Shown here: positions 15,204 to 22,964 of the stretch, one piece after another
Layout of the letters: each line of letters begins with the position of its first letter
Position numbering within the stretch: the first letter of the stretch is position 1
DNA from: Clostridium sp. 28_12
GTDB taxonomy: Bacteria > Bacillota > Clostridia > TANB77 > CAG-508
Length of the DNA: 28,150 bases
Assembly (NCBI GenBank): GCA_001916055.1
Contig: MNRR01000044.1
Coordinates: 1 to 28,150, forward strand
Reading direction: 5' to 3'
Program-made: the position numbers and the translations under genes
The notes under the pieces: model-generated
Database searches by the model: none
Seen by the model: only the letters and a program-made list of their open reading frames with translations
Told to the model about the DNA's origin: nothing

Positions 15204-16052
15204 ATGATTCAAAAGAATTTACGGGTAACAGCACAAACAGTTATAGCTCAAATGTTGGAAGGGCATAAAACATTTTCAGACTTAGCGGAAAAGTATGGTA
15301 TGACAGAAGCAGAGTTTAAAACAGTGGCCGCCAGAGTAGTAAATGATCGGGATTATCCGAGGCTTGTAAAAGCTGATGCCAGGTACAGAGCAATTAGAGA
15401 AGGTATGACCAAAAGGAAGAAAATTTCTTCGAAACCAATTGAAAATCATGTAGCAGAAAATTTAGATACCATAGCAGAAAGAGATGCTTTAGAGGAGAAG
15501 CTAAAAAGAGTAGATAAAGAGGTAGAAGAAAGAATTAAAAATCAGCAGAAAAAAGAGGAAAATTTAGAAAATGCTGAATCTAAATTGAAACAAGCAAAAG
15601 AAGTTTTGGAAAAGGCATCTTATACAGTTACAACAGCAGAAAAAGAGTGTAAACAACTAAGAGATGAGGAAGTTGAAATTGTATCTTATCTAAAATCATT
15701 AATTGTAGAAAGAGAAACTCTAACTGAACAAATTCAAAAACTTGATGAAAGAGTAATCTTTTTGGTAGCACCAGGATATCATGGAGAGCTTCCGGAATAT
15801 GGAACAAAAATTTCGGTAGTGCCAATGGAAGGCGAGGTAAAAACAGAAGATGTTTCTGACATTACTTTGGTTGATATGACACTACAAGATGCCTTTGAAT
15901 TTGAAACTATTGACCAAGCAAAGGAAGCTAACCAATATCTGAAACTGGTAACAAAATATTTCTTAAACGACAAGGAATACAAGCTGTTAGTTGATAATGA
16001 GTTAATGCTTAAAATATTAAGAAAACAGCAACTCGTTGAAAATGGAACGTAA
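15204..16052 (+). CDS. Hypothetical protein with N-terminal HTH-like segment and coiled coil
   Basis: Not recognised as a family. The 282-aa protein has three parts. Residues ~1-60 look like a small helix-turn-helix (TFSDLAEKYGMTEAEFKTVA). Residues ~85-190 form a long charged coiled coil (ERDALEEKLKRVDKEVEERI onward). The C-terminal ~90 residues are acidic and globular (IFLVAPGYHGELPEYGTKIS). There is no signal peptide or membrane segment. AAAGGAGG precedes ATG 15204. It is a single-gene unit with its own promoter and a perfect terminator. The first ~200 bases are visibly GC-richer than neighbours (28 of 60 bases G or C at 15301-15360, with CGG and GCC codons). It could be a DNA-binding or structural accessory protein. 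Confidence 0.75.
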   Translation: MIQKNLRVTAQTVIAQMLEGHKTFSDLAEKYGMTEAEFKTVAARVVNDRDYPRLVKADARYRAIREGMTKRKKISSKPIENHVAENLDTIAERDALEEKLKRVDKEVEERIKNQQKKEENLENAESKLKQAKEVLEKASYTVTTAEKECKQLRDEEVEIVSYLKSLIVERETLTEQIQKLDERVIFLVAPGYHGELPEYGTKISVVPMEGEVKTEDVSDITLVDMTLQDAFEFETIDQAKEANQYLKLVTKYFLNDKEYKLLVDNELMLKILRKQQLVENGT

Positions 16053-16062
16053 ATAATTTTGA

Positions 16063-16096
16063 AAAAAACCTGTTGGAAAAATTCCAACAGGTTTTT
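16063..16096 (+). terminator. Intrinsic terminator after the HTH/coiled-coil gene
   Basis: AACCTGTTGGAA / TTCCAACAGGTT forms a perfect stem around 16067-16093, flanked by A and T runs, with T5 at 16092-16096. Confidence 0.92.
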
Positions 16097-16105
16097 GACT
16101 ATGTA

Positions 16106-16134
16106 TTTACAAATATAAAACAAAGTGGTATAAT
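16106..16134 (+). promoter_or_regulatory. Sigma-A promoter of the pheST T-box leader
   Basis: TTTACA (16106-16111), 17 bases, consensus TATAAT (16129-16134). The transcript would start near 16141, giving a ~300-base leader before pheS. Confidence 0.85.
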
Positions 16135-16140
16135 AAGCTT

Positions 16141-16407
16141 GATTTGAAACAAATCCTAAGAAAAAGCAAAGTAAATATATAAAAAAACATTTACAGAGAA
16201 AATAGCAAAGCTGAGAGCTATTAATGAATATATATTGAAATTTCACTTTCGAGGACTTCTTTTAAAAGCGAAAGCAAGTAGAAAGAAGCGGTTGAACCGT
16301 TAAAACTATAAAGAGGTTAATTAAGTGCAAAAAAAGCATAATTAATAAATTTAGGTGGTACCACGAAAGAGCCATTCGTCCTAAAAAAGGATGAATAGGC
16401 TCTTTTT
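16141..16407 (+). promoter_or_regulatory. T-box riboswitch leader, specifier UUC (Phe), controlling pheST
   Basis: Seen: the T-box sequence AGGTGGTACCACG is at 16353-16365, directly before a terminator. Further 5', a stem I-like region includes AATAGC..GCTATT (from 16201) and TTC at 16242-16244, followed by ACTTTCGAG, the usual context right after a T-box specifier. UUC is a phenylalanine codon, matching the downstream gene. Known: T-box leaders bind uncharged cognate tRNA, which stabilises the antiterminator and lets transcription continue. The region 16053-16441 is otherwise gene-free. Confidence 0.93.
16366..16407 (+). terminator. T-box-controlled terminator upstream of pheS
   Basis: AAAGAGCC-ATTCGTCC (16366-16381) pairs with GGATGAAT-A-GGCTCTTT, followed by a T run to 16407. 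It overlaps the 3' side of the T-box antiterminator, as expected. Confidence 0.9.
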
Positions 16408-16441
16408 AAGTTATAAGGAGGAATTATAAGGAGGAAGGAAA

Positions 16442-17481
16442 ATGCAAGACAAGATTGAAGAAATCAAAAAACAAGCAGAAGAAAAAATCAAAGAAATAAA
16501 AAATTCACAAGAATTGCAAGAACTAAAAGTAAAAATGCTAGGCAAGAAAAGTGAATTATCAAATTTATTAAAAGGATTAGGAAAACTATCACCAGAAGAA
16601 AGACCAAAAGTGGGAGCATTAGTAAATGAGGCAAGAAAAACAATAGAAGAAAAAATAGCAATTGCAGAAGATGCAATAATGGAAAACATGTTAGCAGAAA
16701 AAATCGAAGAAGAAACAATAGATATTACATTACCAGGAACAAAAATAAAAAGAGGAAGCAAACATCCAGTAAACAGAGTAATAGAAGAAATAGAAGACTT
16801 ATTTGTATCAATGGGTTATGATGTAGTATCAGGTCCTGAACTAGAAACAGATGAATTTTGTTTTGAAAGATTAAACTTACCCAAAGGACATCCAGCAAGA
16901 GATATGCAAGACAGTTTTTATATAACAAATGAATATTTATTAAGGACACAAACTTCAGCAGTTCAAGCAAGAACAATGTTAGCAAACACAGAAAAAACAC
17001 CAATAAGAATGATATGTGCTGGAAAAACATATCGTAGAGAAGATGATGCAACACATTCACATCACTTGTAATAGACAAAAAAGAAAGAAATGTCTCACTT
17101 GCGGATTTAAAAGGAACGCTAGAAGTATTTGTTAAAAAATTAATAGGAAAAAATTCAGAATTACGTTTTAGACCAAGCTATTTCCCATTCACAGAGCCAT
17201 CATATGAAGTAGATGTTACTTGCTTTAAATGTGGTGGAAAAGGATGTAATCTATGCAAACAAACAGGTTGGATAGAAGTACTAGGTTCAGGAATTGTACA
17301 TCCAAATGTACTAAAAATGAATGGATATGATCCAGAAAAATATAGTGGATTTGCATTTGGAACAGGGTTAGAACGTTTAGCTATGTTCAAATATGGAATT
17401 CCAGATATGAGATATTTATATGCGAATGACATTAGATTTTTATCACAATTTGATAGAAAAGACGAGGAGGATATGAAATGA
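16442..17481 (+). pseudogene. pheS: Phenylalanine--tRNA ligase alpha subunit, broken by a ~19-base deletion
   Basis: Seen: the first frame encodes a normal PheS N-terminus and half the catalytic core up to RREDDATHSH, then runs into HL and a stop at 17069-17071. The rest of PheS (LVIDKKERNVSLADLKGTLE, FRPSYFPFTEP, CFKCGGKGC, GSGIVHPNV, FAFGTGLERLAM) continues from 17065 in another frame to TGA 17479-17481. Family members have seven residues, of the type QFxQIEG, between the two parts. Restoring 19 bases rejoins the frames and gives 352 aa, near the B. subtilis length. The missing residues include the Gln and Glu that contact phenylalanine. The SD GGAGG precedes ATG 16442. PheS is essential in other bacteria, so an assembly fault, a mixed population or a second copy elsewhere must be considered. 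Confidence 0.9.
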
Positions 17482-19841
17482 AACTAAGTACAAATTTTGT
17501 AAAAGACTATGTAGATGTCGATGTTAACTTAAAACAATTAGCAGAAGACATGACAAGAGTAGGAAATGAATATGATTCAGCAGAAAGATTAATAAATGCA
17601 ACAAAACTAGTAATTGGAGAGATAGTAGAATGCACAGCACATCCAGATTCAGACCATTTACATCTATGTAAAGTAAATGTAGGAAATGAGATTTTAAACA
17701 TTGTATGTGGTGCACCAAATGCTAGAAAAGGACTAAAAGTAATAGTAGCATTAGATGGAGCAGAACTTCCTGGAAAAACTATAAAAAAAGGAATGATAAG
17801 AGGTCAAGAATCAAATGGAATGTTATGTTCAATTGCAGAATTAGGGTTAGAACATAAATTCTTAAAGCCAGAAGATTCAGAAGGAATAGCTGAATTAGGA
17901 GAAGATGCAGTAATAGGAGAAGACCCAATTAAATATATGCAAATGGATGATGGTGTAATTGACTTTGAATTAACAGCAAATAGAGGAGATTTATTAAGTA
18001 TATTAGGAATGGCATATGAAATAGGAGCAATTTATGATAAAAAAGTAAAAGAAGTAAATTTAAGCCACAGTGAACAAGGAGAAGATATCAATAAAAATTT
18101 TGAAACAGAAGTAAAAACAGAAAACTGCAAAATGTTATTAGTAAAAAAAGTAGAAAATGTAGAAATCAAAGAAAGCCCAACATTCATAAAAAATAGATTA
18201 ATTGCATCAGGAATAAGACCAATAAATAATGTAGTAGATATTAGTAACTATGTAATGTTAGAATTAGGCCAACCACTACACTTCTATGATGCAGATAGAC
18301 TTGGAAACAAATTAGTTGTAAGAATGGCAGAAGAGGGAGAAAAATTAACTACACTTGATAATATAGAAAGAACATTAAGTGCAGATGATATAGTAATAGC
18401 AGATAGCACACATGGTGTAGGACTTGCAGGAGTTATGGGAGGACTTGAAACAGAAGTAGAACCAGGCACCAAAAATATAATTATTGAATCAGCAATATTT
18501 GATTCAGTAAAAGTTAGATTAACATCTAAGAAAATTATAAGAAGTGAAGCAAGCAATAGATTTGAAAAAGGTTTAGATCCAAATAGAACATATATGGCAA
18601 TAGAAAGAGCATGTGCATTATTAGAAAAATACGCAGGTGGAAAAGTTGTTACAGGAACTATAGTATATGACAAAACAAATAAAGAAGACAAAAAAATAGA
18701 AATAACATTTAAAAACATAAATGATGTTTTAGGAACAATAATTCCAAATGAAGAAATTCTAAATGTATTTAGAAAATTAGGATTTACATATAAAATAGAT
18801 GGAGAAAAAATAGAAGTGACAGTACCATCAAGAAGAATGGATATATCAATTAAAGAGGACTTAATTGAAGAAGTAAGTCGTATATATGGAGTAGACAATA
18901 TTCAAGGAAAACTTCCAGTAGTACCAATGAGAAAAGGAAGTTATGACAAAACACAAAGAGAAATAAGAAACAAAATGATAGCATTAGGATTAAATGAAAC
19001 ACTATCATATATTTTAATAAATGATAAAGAAGTAAATGGGTATACTCTAGATGAGTTTGAACCATTAAAACTATTAGACCCAATAACAGAAGACAGAAAT
19101 ACATTAAGATATAGTATGATACCATCATTATATAAAATATATGAATACAATTCTGCACGTAGCCAAAAAGACATATCAATATTTGAAATAGGAAAAGGAT
19201 TCTACAAAAAAGGTGAAGTATATGGAGAAGATACTAAATTATGTGCATTAATGACAGGAAAATACTCAACTGGACTAGACAATTCAAAAGTTGTGGATTT
19301 CTATACAATCAAAGGAATAGCAGAAGAAATGCTAGATTATCTTGGATATGAAGGCAGATACAAATTTGAAAAAAGAGAAATGCCAAAAGAAATGCATCCA
19401 GGACAAAGTGCATATATTACTGTAGACGGAAAAAATATTGGAATTATCGGAAAAATACATCCAAATGTAACAATGGAAAATGTATTTGTTTTAGAAATAA
19501 ACCTAGATGAGTTATTCAAAAACAGAGTAGGAAAAATGAAATATAAAGAAATTTCAAAATTTCCAAGTGTAAAAAAAGATGTAGCATTTGTGGTTGACAA
19601 ATCATTAACATCAGAAGAAATAGAAAAAGCTATAAAAAATGGTGGAGGAAGCATACTTACAAACATCGAAATATTTGATGTTTATACTGGCATAGGAATT
19701 GGTTTAGATAAAAAATCTATGGCATATTCATTAACATTCTCTGATAATAAAAAGACATTAACAGATGAAGAAGTTAATAGTTCAATGGAGAAAATCATTG
19801 ATACAGTTTCTAAAAAATGTGGCGCTGAATTAAGAAAATAG
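17478..19841 (+). CDS. pheT: Phenylalanine--tRNA ligase beta subunit
   Basis: The 787-aa structural and editing subunit of the alpha2-beta2 synthetase. Domains in order: an N-terminal EMAP-like tRNA-binding domain (~40-150: VIGEIVECTAHPDSDHLHLC, GQESNGMLCS), the B3/B4 editing domain (~200-390: NRLIASGIRPINNVVDISNY, SEASNRFEKGLDP), a B5 domain (~400-480), a core catalytic-like domain, and a C-terminal FDX-ACB domain (~695-787: KYKEISKFPSVKKDVAFVVD). The start ATG overlaps the pheS stop (ATGA, 17478-17481), indicating translational coupling; GAGGAGG lies just upstream. The frame is intact even though pheS is broken. Confidence 0.97.
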   Translation: MKLSTNFVKDYVDVDVNLKQLAEDMTRVGNEYDSAERLINATKLVIGEIVECTAHPDSDHLHLCKVNVGNEILNIVCGAPNARKGLKVIVALDGAELPGKTIKKGMIRGQESNGMLCSIAELGLEHKFLKPEDSEGIAELGEDAVIGEDPIKYMQMDDGVIDFELTANRGDLLSILGMAYEIGAIYDKKVKEVNLSHSEQGEDINKNFETEVKTENCKMLLVKKVENVEIKESPTFIKNRLIASGIRPINNVVDISNYVMLELGQPLHFYDADRLGNKLVVRMAEEGEKLTTLDNIERTLSADDIVIADSTHGVGLAGVMGGLETEVEPGTKNIIIESAIFDSVKVRLTSKKIIRSEASNRFEKGLDPNRTYMAIERACALLEKYAGGKVVTGTIVYDKTNKEDKKIEITFKNINDVLGTIIPNEEILNVFRKLGFTYKIDGEKIEVTVPSRRMDISIKEDLIEEVSRIYGVDNIQGKLPVVPMRKGSYDKTQREIRNKMIALGLNETLSYILINDKEVNGYTLDEFEPLKLLDPITEDRNTLRYSMIPSLYKIYEYNSARSQKDISIFEIGKGFYKKGEVYGEDTKLCALMTGKYSTGLDNSKVVDFYTIKGIAEEMLDYLGYEGRYKFEKREMPKEMHPGQSAYITVDGKNIGIIGKIHPNVTMENVFVLEINLDELFKNRVGKMKYKEISKFPSVKKDVAFVVDKSLTSEEIEKAIKNGGGSILTNIEIFDVYTGIGIGLDKKSMAYSLTFSDNKKTLTDEEVNSSMEKIIDTVSKKCGAELRK

Positions 19842-19871
19842 TGCACGGAAAAAAAGCGATCTCAGGTGTGC
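19838..19871 (+). repeat. 34-base intergenic repeat, copy 2
   Basis: Differs from 4738-4771 at a single position (G for A in GCACRG). Its first bases overlap the pheT stop codon TAG. Confidence 0.85.
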
Positions 19872-19877
19872 AAAATT

Positions 19878-19906
19878 GCACGGAAAAAAAGCGGAATAAA
19901 ATGTGC
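19878..19906 (+). repeat. Partial third unit of the intergenic repeat
   Basis: Shares GCACGGAAAAAAAGCG (16 bases) with copy 2, then diverges, and ends in the same TGTGC six bases later than in the full copies. It lies in tandem with copy 2, six bases apart. Confidence 0.7.
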
Positions 19907-19923
19907 AAAACTTTACATAACTA

Positions 19924-19952
19924 TTGCTAAAAGCTTATAAATATGATACAAT
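19924..19952 (+). promoter_or_regulatory. Sigma-A promoter of the deaminase-like gene
   Basis: TTGCTA (19924-19929), 17 bases, TACAAT (19947-19952), ~45 bases before ATG 19999. Confidence 0.6.
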
Positions 19953-19998
19953 ATAGATTAATATTTGTAAAAAGAGAATAATAAAAGGAGAGAAAGCA

Positions 19999-22485
19999 AT
20001 GGTAAGCAAATTTTATTTAGACAAAGAAAAAGATATAATAGTAAATTTAAGCAAAACAAGTGAAGATGAAATAACATATGTATTAGAAACACCAAATCAT
20101 AACTCAGGAAATTTAATTACAAACTTAGCCAAAATATGTAATGTAGAAACAGTAAAAAATGAAAAAGACATGAAAATAATAATAGGAAAAATACCAGCAA
20201 GTATAAATGGAGACAATGAAGAAGTATATATATTTAGATTAGGTGGAATAAAAATAGCAAATATTTTTGAAGACAGAATAGAAATCAAAGCAAAAATACC
20301 AGCAATAACTAAAACATTAATGTCACAGACTAAAAATTACAAATTACCAATCGAAAAAACAATAGTAAAAACATATATACTAAAAAAATCAAAATTTAGA
20401 ACAGATTTACATACACACATGAATGCAAACTTAACACCAGATTGTCTAATAGCATTAGGAATAGCATGTCAAATCAGATATCCGCTATATTACATAAAAA
20501 AATTGAATTTAAAATTAAGCAAAGAACAAGAAGAAAAAATTTATATACAAAGAAAAAAAGTTGAAAAACAATTTGAAGATGTGCCATTACAAGGAAAATA
20601 TAAAATAAGAAAAATAGATGATAATACATTTGTAAATTTTGCAGACTTTATACTAAACAACTTAGAAAATGCAGAATACAATATAGATAAAATAAGAACA
20701 AGTCTTGCAATAATGAAAGACGGTCAAGCCGTATTCACAAACTTGGAAAAATGCTATATTTATAGATATGTATTTGCAAAAGGAACACAATCAGCAGAAA
20801 AAATAAGACTTACAGAAAAACAAATCAATAAAATACCTGAAATGGATATAGTCAAAATTGTATTAAGAATGTTAGAAGATAAAAAAGAAGAAAGTCCATA
20901 TAAAAATAATACATTAAGACAAGATAAATTATTATGGGTAGCAAGAGAATATCAAAGACAAGGAATACAATATGTAGAAATGACAGATACCGACTTAGCA
21001 AAAACAGGAGAACCAGCAGTAAAGTTACTTGAAGAAATACATCAAATTTTACCAACAATAGAAAAAGAAACAGGAGTACAAATCAGATTTTTAGTTGGTA
21101 TAAGAAGAATACCATTAACAATAATAAAAGACCAAAAAACAAGTAACACATATTTAAAAGAAAATGTAAATGTGTTAAAAGCAGTAGCAAAAAGTCCATA
21201 TGTTGTAGGAAGTGACTTCATAGGAGAAGAAATAAATGATATTTCTGATTTACAACCAGCAATAACTGAAATAGTAAAATATGTTGAAAAAGAAGACAGA
21301 GATTTCACAATCAGAATACATGCAGGAGAAAATGACAGTTTAAGAGATAATGTTAGAAAATCAATAATGTGTATAAAAGAAGCTTTGCAAGAAGGACAAC
21401 AAATGCCAAGATGCAGGATTGGACATGGGTTATATTCAGAAGACTTAGGAAGTAAGGCTGGACATGAATTAATGGAATTGATGGAAAAAAATGGAGTAGT
21501 TATAGAATTCCAATTAACTTCGAATGTAAGATTAAATAATTTAAGTGATTTATCAAATCATCCATTAAAAACATTTTTGAAAAATGGTGTAAAATGTGTT
21601 CAAGGAACAGATGGATGTGGATTTTATGGTTCAGACACAATTGATGAACAATTAGCACTTCAAAATCTATTAGGCTTAACAGAAAAAGAATTTAGCAAAA
21701 TGAGAGAAACAGAAAAAGAAATAATAGAACATAGTCAAAAATATTTTAAAGAAAAAAGCAAAAAATTCATGAAGTTTTTGGATGGAAGAACAATAAAAGA
21801 AGCGGTATTAGAATTAGAAGAAAGAAATATGAAAGAGACAGAAGACCAAGAAGAACTAAGAATGTCAAGTAATTTAGATACAGCACAAGAATTAAAAGAT
21901 AAGATAAAAGAATTGCCAGTAGATAAAGTACCAGTAGTAATAGCAGGAGGAAGTTTTAATACAAAAGGAAGAGAAACAGTGCCATCAGAAGAAGGAATAA
22001 AAGCACTAAAAGAATTTATTAAAAATATAAATAGTAATAATGCATATTTAGTAGTAGGTCACAAAATGCAAGGATATGAAAAAGCAGTTGTGGATATTGC
22101 TAAAGAAATGAATAAAAACATCGAAGTAAATGCCATAGTGCCTAAAGTAGTAACAGAAAAAGTAAAAGATAGATTATTAGCAGAAAATGTAGATGGAATT
22201 TGTATTTCACCGGAAACAGAGGAACTTGGAATATATAAAAGCTTTAATTATGAGATTTTTGAAAGAAGAAAATCAATTGTAATAGCATTTGATGGAAATT
22301 CACCAGTTTTAAACTTGGTACAAGAAGCTAAAAATGGTAAAGGAAAATCTAAAATATATGTAAATCAGGAAAATGAATTACTAAAAGAAAAAGCTGACAC
22401 ATTAGAAGGTTATGTTGTTCCATTTAAAATGAATGATAATATTGCTCATAAAATATTTGAAGAAAATCCGGAAATTTTAAAATAA
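19999..22485 (+). CDS. Multidomain adenosine/AMP-deaminase-like protein
   Basis: The 828-aa cytoplasmic protein has three parts. Residues ~1-125 are of unknown type. Residues ~130-600 form an amidohydrolase domain of the adenosine deaminase family: metal-binding H138 and H140 in DLHTHMNANLTP, IHAGEND (H441, catalytic E444), RIGHGLY (H476) and GTDGCGF (D538). The second Asp of the canonical TDD motif is Gly539, so substrate recognition may differ from adenosine. Residues ~645-828 form an alpha/beta region with VPVVIAGGSF, NAYLVVGHKMQGYEKAV and SIVIAFDGNSPVLNLVQEAK, resembling nucleotide-binding SLOG/Rossmann-type domains (inference). The usual enzyme is ~330-350 aa, so the extra domains roughly double it. 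AAAGGAGAG is the SD. It has its own promoter and terminator. Reaction and role unknown. Confidence 0.8.
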   Translation: MVSKFYLDKEKDIIVNLSKTSEDEITYVLETPNHNSGNLITNLAKICNVETVKNEKDMKIIIGKIPASINGDNEEVYIFRLGGIKIANIFEDRIEIKAKIPAITKTLMSQTKNYKLPIEKTIVKTYILKKSKFRTDLHTHMNANLTPDCLIALGIACQIRYPLYYIKKLNLKLSKEQEEKIYIQRKKVEKQFEDVPLQGKYKIRKIDDNTFVNFADFILNNLENAEYNIDKIRTSLAIMKDGQAVFTNLEKCYIYRYVFAKGTQSAEKIRLTEKQINKIPEMDIVKIVLRMLEDKKEESPYKNNTLRQDKLLWVAREYQRQGIQYVEMTDTDLAKTGEPAVKLLEEIHQILPTIEKETGVQIRFLVGIRRIPLTIIKDQKTSNTYLKENVNVLKAVAKSPYVVGSDFIGEEINDISDLQPAITEIVKYVEKEDRDFTIRIHAGENDSLRDNVRKSIMCIKEALQEGQQMPRCRIGHGLYSEDLGSKAGHELMELMEKNGVVIEFQLTSNVRLNNLSDLSNHPLKTFLKNGVKCVQGTDGCGFYGSDTIDEQLALQNLLGLTEKEFSKMRETEKEIIEHSQKYFKEKSKKFMKFLDGRTIKEAVLELEERNMKETEDQEELRMSSNLDTAQELKDKIKELPVDKVPVVIAGGSFNTKGRETVPSEEGIKALKEFIKNINSNNAYLVVGHKMQGYEKAVVDIAKEMNKNIEVNAIVPKVVTEKVKDRLLAENVDGICISPETEELGIYKSFNYEIFERRKSIVIAFDGNSPVLNLVQEAKNGKGKSKIYVNQENELLKEKADTLEGYVVPFKMNDNIAHKIFEENPEILK

Positions 22486-22487
22486 AA

Positions 22488-22510
22488 ATTTGTCAAAACA
22501 CTTGACAAAT
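22488..22510 (+). other. Perfect 9-bp hairpin after the deaminase-like gene
   Basis: ATTTGTCAA (22488-22496) pairs with TTGACAAAT (22502-22510), loop AACAC. The 3' arm contains TTGACA, which could serve as a -35 for ylxM (TAAAGT at 22525-22530, 16-base gap). There is no T run. Confidence 0.6.
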
Positions 22511-22515
22511 CAGCA

Positions 22516-22551
22516 AAAAAGGTGTAAAGTATATAAGCATTACACCTTTTT
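22516..22551 (+). terminator. Intrinsic terminator upstream of ylxM
   Basis: AAAAAGGTGTAA (22516-22527) pairs perfectly with TTACACCTTTTT (22540-22551). It separates the deaminase-like gene from the ylxM-ffh cluster. Confidence 0.85.
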
Positions 22552-22595
22552 ATTAGTTAGAATAAAAATAAAGTGTAAAGAAAGAAGATAGTAGT

Positions 22596-22943
22596 ATGGA
22601 CAAAAAAGTAGAAGTAAGCATGTTGTTACAAATCTATGGAAAACTCCTAACAGAGAAGCAATACAGAGTAATAGACTACTACTATAATGAAGACTTATCT
22701 TTATCCGAAATAGCAGAAAATGAAGAAATAACAAGACAAGGAGTAAGAGACATCATCAAGAAAGGAGAGAAAAAACTTTTCGAATACGAAGAAAAGCTAT
22801 TGTTTATGAAAAAGACAATTAATCAAGAAAAGCTAGCACAAAGTATATTAGAAAACTTAAACAAGATACAAAAGGAATCATCAGACAAAAAAGTTTCAAA
22901 TATATTAGAAGAAGTAAAAAAAGAATTGAATTGTTTGATATAA
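22596..22943 (+). CDS. ylxM: YlxM/UPF0122 family HTH protein
   Basis: The 115-aa protein has a sigma-70-region-4-like helix-turn-helix: LLTEKQYRVIDYYYNEDLSL followed by SEIAENEEITRQGVRDIIKK (about residues 17-57), then a coiled-coil tail. Known: YlxM sits next to ffh in Firmicutes and is considered a regulator or accessory of the signal recognition particle. Here it precedes ffh by 21 bases, the standard arrangement. The SD (AAAGAAAGAAG) is purine-rich but weak. The usual length is ~105-115 aa. Confidence 0.92.
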   Translation: MDKKVEVSMLLQIYGKLLTEKQYRVIDYYYNEDLSLSEIAENEEITRQGVRDIIKKGEKKLFEYEEKLLFMKKTINQEKLAQSILENLNKIQKESSDKKVSNILEEVKKELNCLI

Positions 22944-22964
22944 ACAAAAGAAAGGAATGGTATT

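Noticed and set aside
19999..22485. RADAR-type antiphage deaminase
   Set aside because: RADAR needs a partner RdrA ATPase next to the deaminase; the neighbours here are pheT and ylxM, and the extra domains differ.
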